From Methanobacteriota archaeon (GTDB taxonomy: Archaea; Thermoplasmatota; Poseidoniia; Poseidoniales; Thalassarchaeaceae), in assembly GCA_002685895.1 (NCBI GenBank), contig NYYK01000007.1:8667-15062 (forward strand): DNA of 6,396 nucleotides. The letters run 5' to 3'. The position numbers and the translations under genes were made by a program. Positions 6,182 through 6,396 of the stretch are shown here, piece by piece (the stretch's first letter is position 1; each line of letters begins with the position of its first letter). A model generated the notes under the pieces. That model made no database searches and was not told where the DNA came from. It was given only the letters and a program-made list of their open reading frames with translations.

Positions 6182-6396
6182 ATGATGCGCGTACCCCCCA
6201 CAATTCTTCTCGTTTTGTTGCTAATAGCAACAACTTTCTCAGGTTGTTTGGGTGGAGGTGGTAATGATGATTCAAACAGAGAAGATGACCCATTCAATGT
6301 CCCCACATGGGAAATTGGTGATTGGTGGCTCTATACCTTCACAACTCCAGAATTTAGTGATGACACAGCTAGACTTGTAGTGGCTGAGAATGACAC
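6182..6396 (+). CDS. Putative lipoprotein (3' partial)
   Basis: The frame opens at tandem ATGs (6182 and 6185) and runs off the window after 71 codons. The N-terminus MMRVPPTILLVLLLIATTFS has one basic residue, a hydrophobic core and then GC, giving a lipobox-like FSGC with Cys22, followed by Gly- and Asp-rich spacer sequence. This predicts lipid attachment at the cysteine and exposure outside the cell. The mature part includes VPTWEIGDWWLYTF, a pattern I associate with marine euryarchaeal surface lipoproteins of unknown function. Translation may depend on the mini-ORF ending 2 bases upstream. The function cannot be assigned from this fragment. Confidence 0.75.
   Translation, partial: MMRVPPTILLVLLLIATTFSGCLGGGGNDDSNREDDPFNVPTWEIGDWWLYTFTTPEFSDDTARLVVAEND

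Overview
The window looks like a chromosomal segment of a planktonic euryarchaeon, most likely Marine Group II (Candidatus Poseidoniales). This is an inference. It rests on two surface proteins with thrombospondin-type-3-like Asp/Gly repeats (including a DxxTQWADRDGDGWGD-style stretch), a lipoprotein whose mature part carries a WEIGDWWLY stretch, an archaeal TATA box with a GGTGAT ribosome binding site ahead of the pyrophosphatase gene, and an archaeal-type mix of housekeeping genes. No rRNA, tRNA, CRISPR array or insertion sequence is visible.

Layout, left to right. Positions 1-843 (+) hold the 3' end of a surface protein made of 36-residue Ca-binding-type repeats with a C-terminal membrane anchor. 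Positions 911-1107 (-), which look empty on a standard ORF scan, hold a small DUF4287-like gene split by a one-base frameshift. Positions 1174-2550 (-) encode a secreted-then-anchored membrane protein with a short repeat region, one transmembrane helix and a long charged cytoplasmic tail. Positions 2651-2941 (-) encode a NifU C-terminal-domain Fe-S scaffold protein. Divergent from it, 3021-3914 (+) encodes a class I glutamine amidotransferase; the 79-base gap between the two carries a perfect 7-2-7 dyad. Positions 4027-6105 (+) encode a complete membrane-bound ion-pumping pyrophosphatase (hppA) behind its own TATA box and a 17-base palindrome. Positions 6182 to the end (+) hold the start of a lipoprotein, preceded by a nine-codon mini-ORF with a strong ribosome binding site.

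The genes do not form one obvious pathway. The pyrophosphatase couples PPi hydrolysis to ion transport, the NifU-like protein serves Fe-S assembly, and the other large products are envelope proteins. I see no clear new multi-gene system. The points most worth a second look are the frameshifted DUF4287-like gene, the mixed ion-specificity signature of the pyrophosphatase, the two-unit higher-order repeat in the first gene, and the palindromes in the promoter regions.
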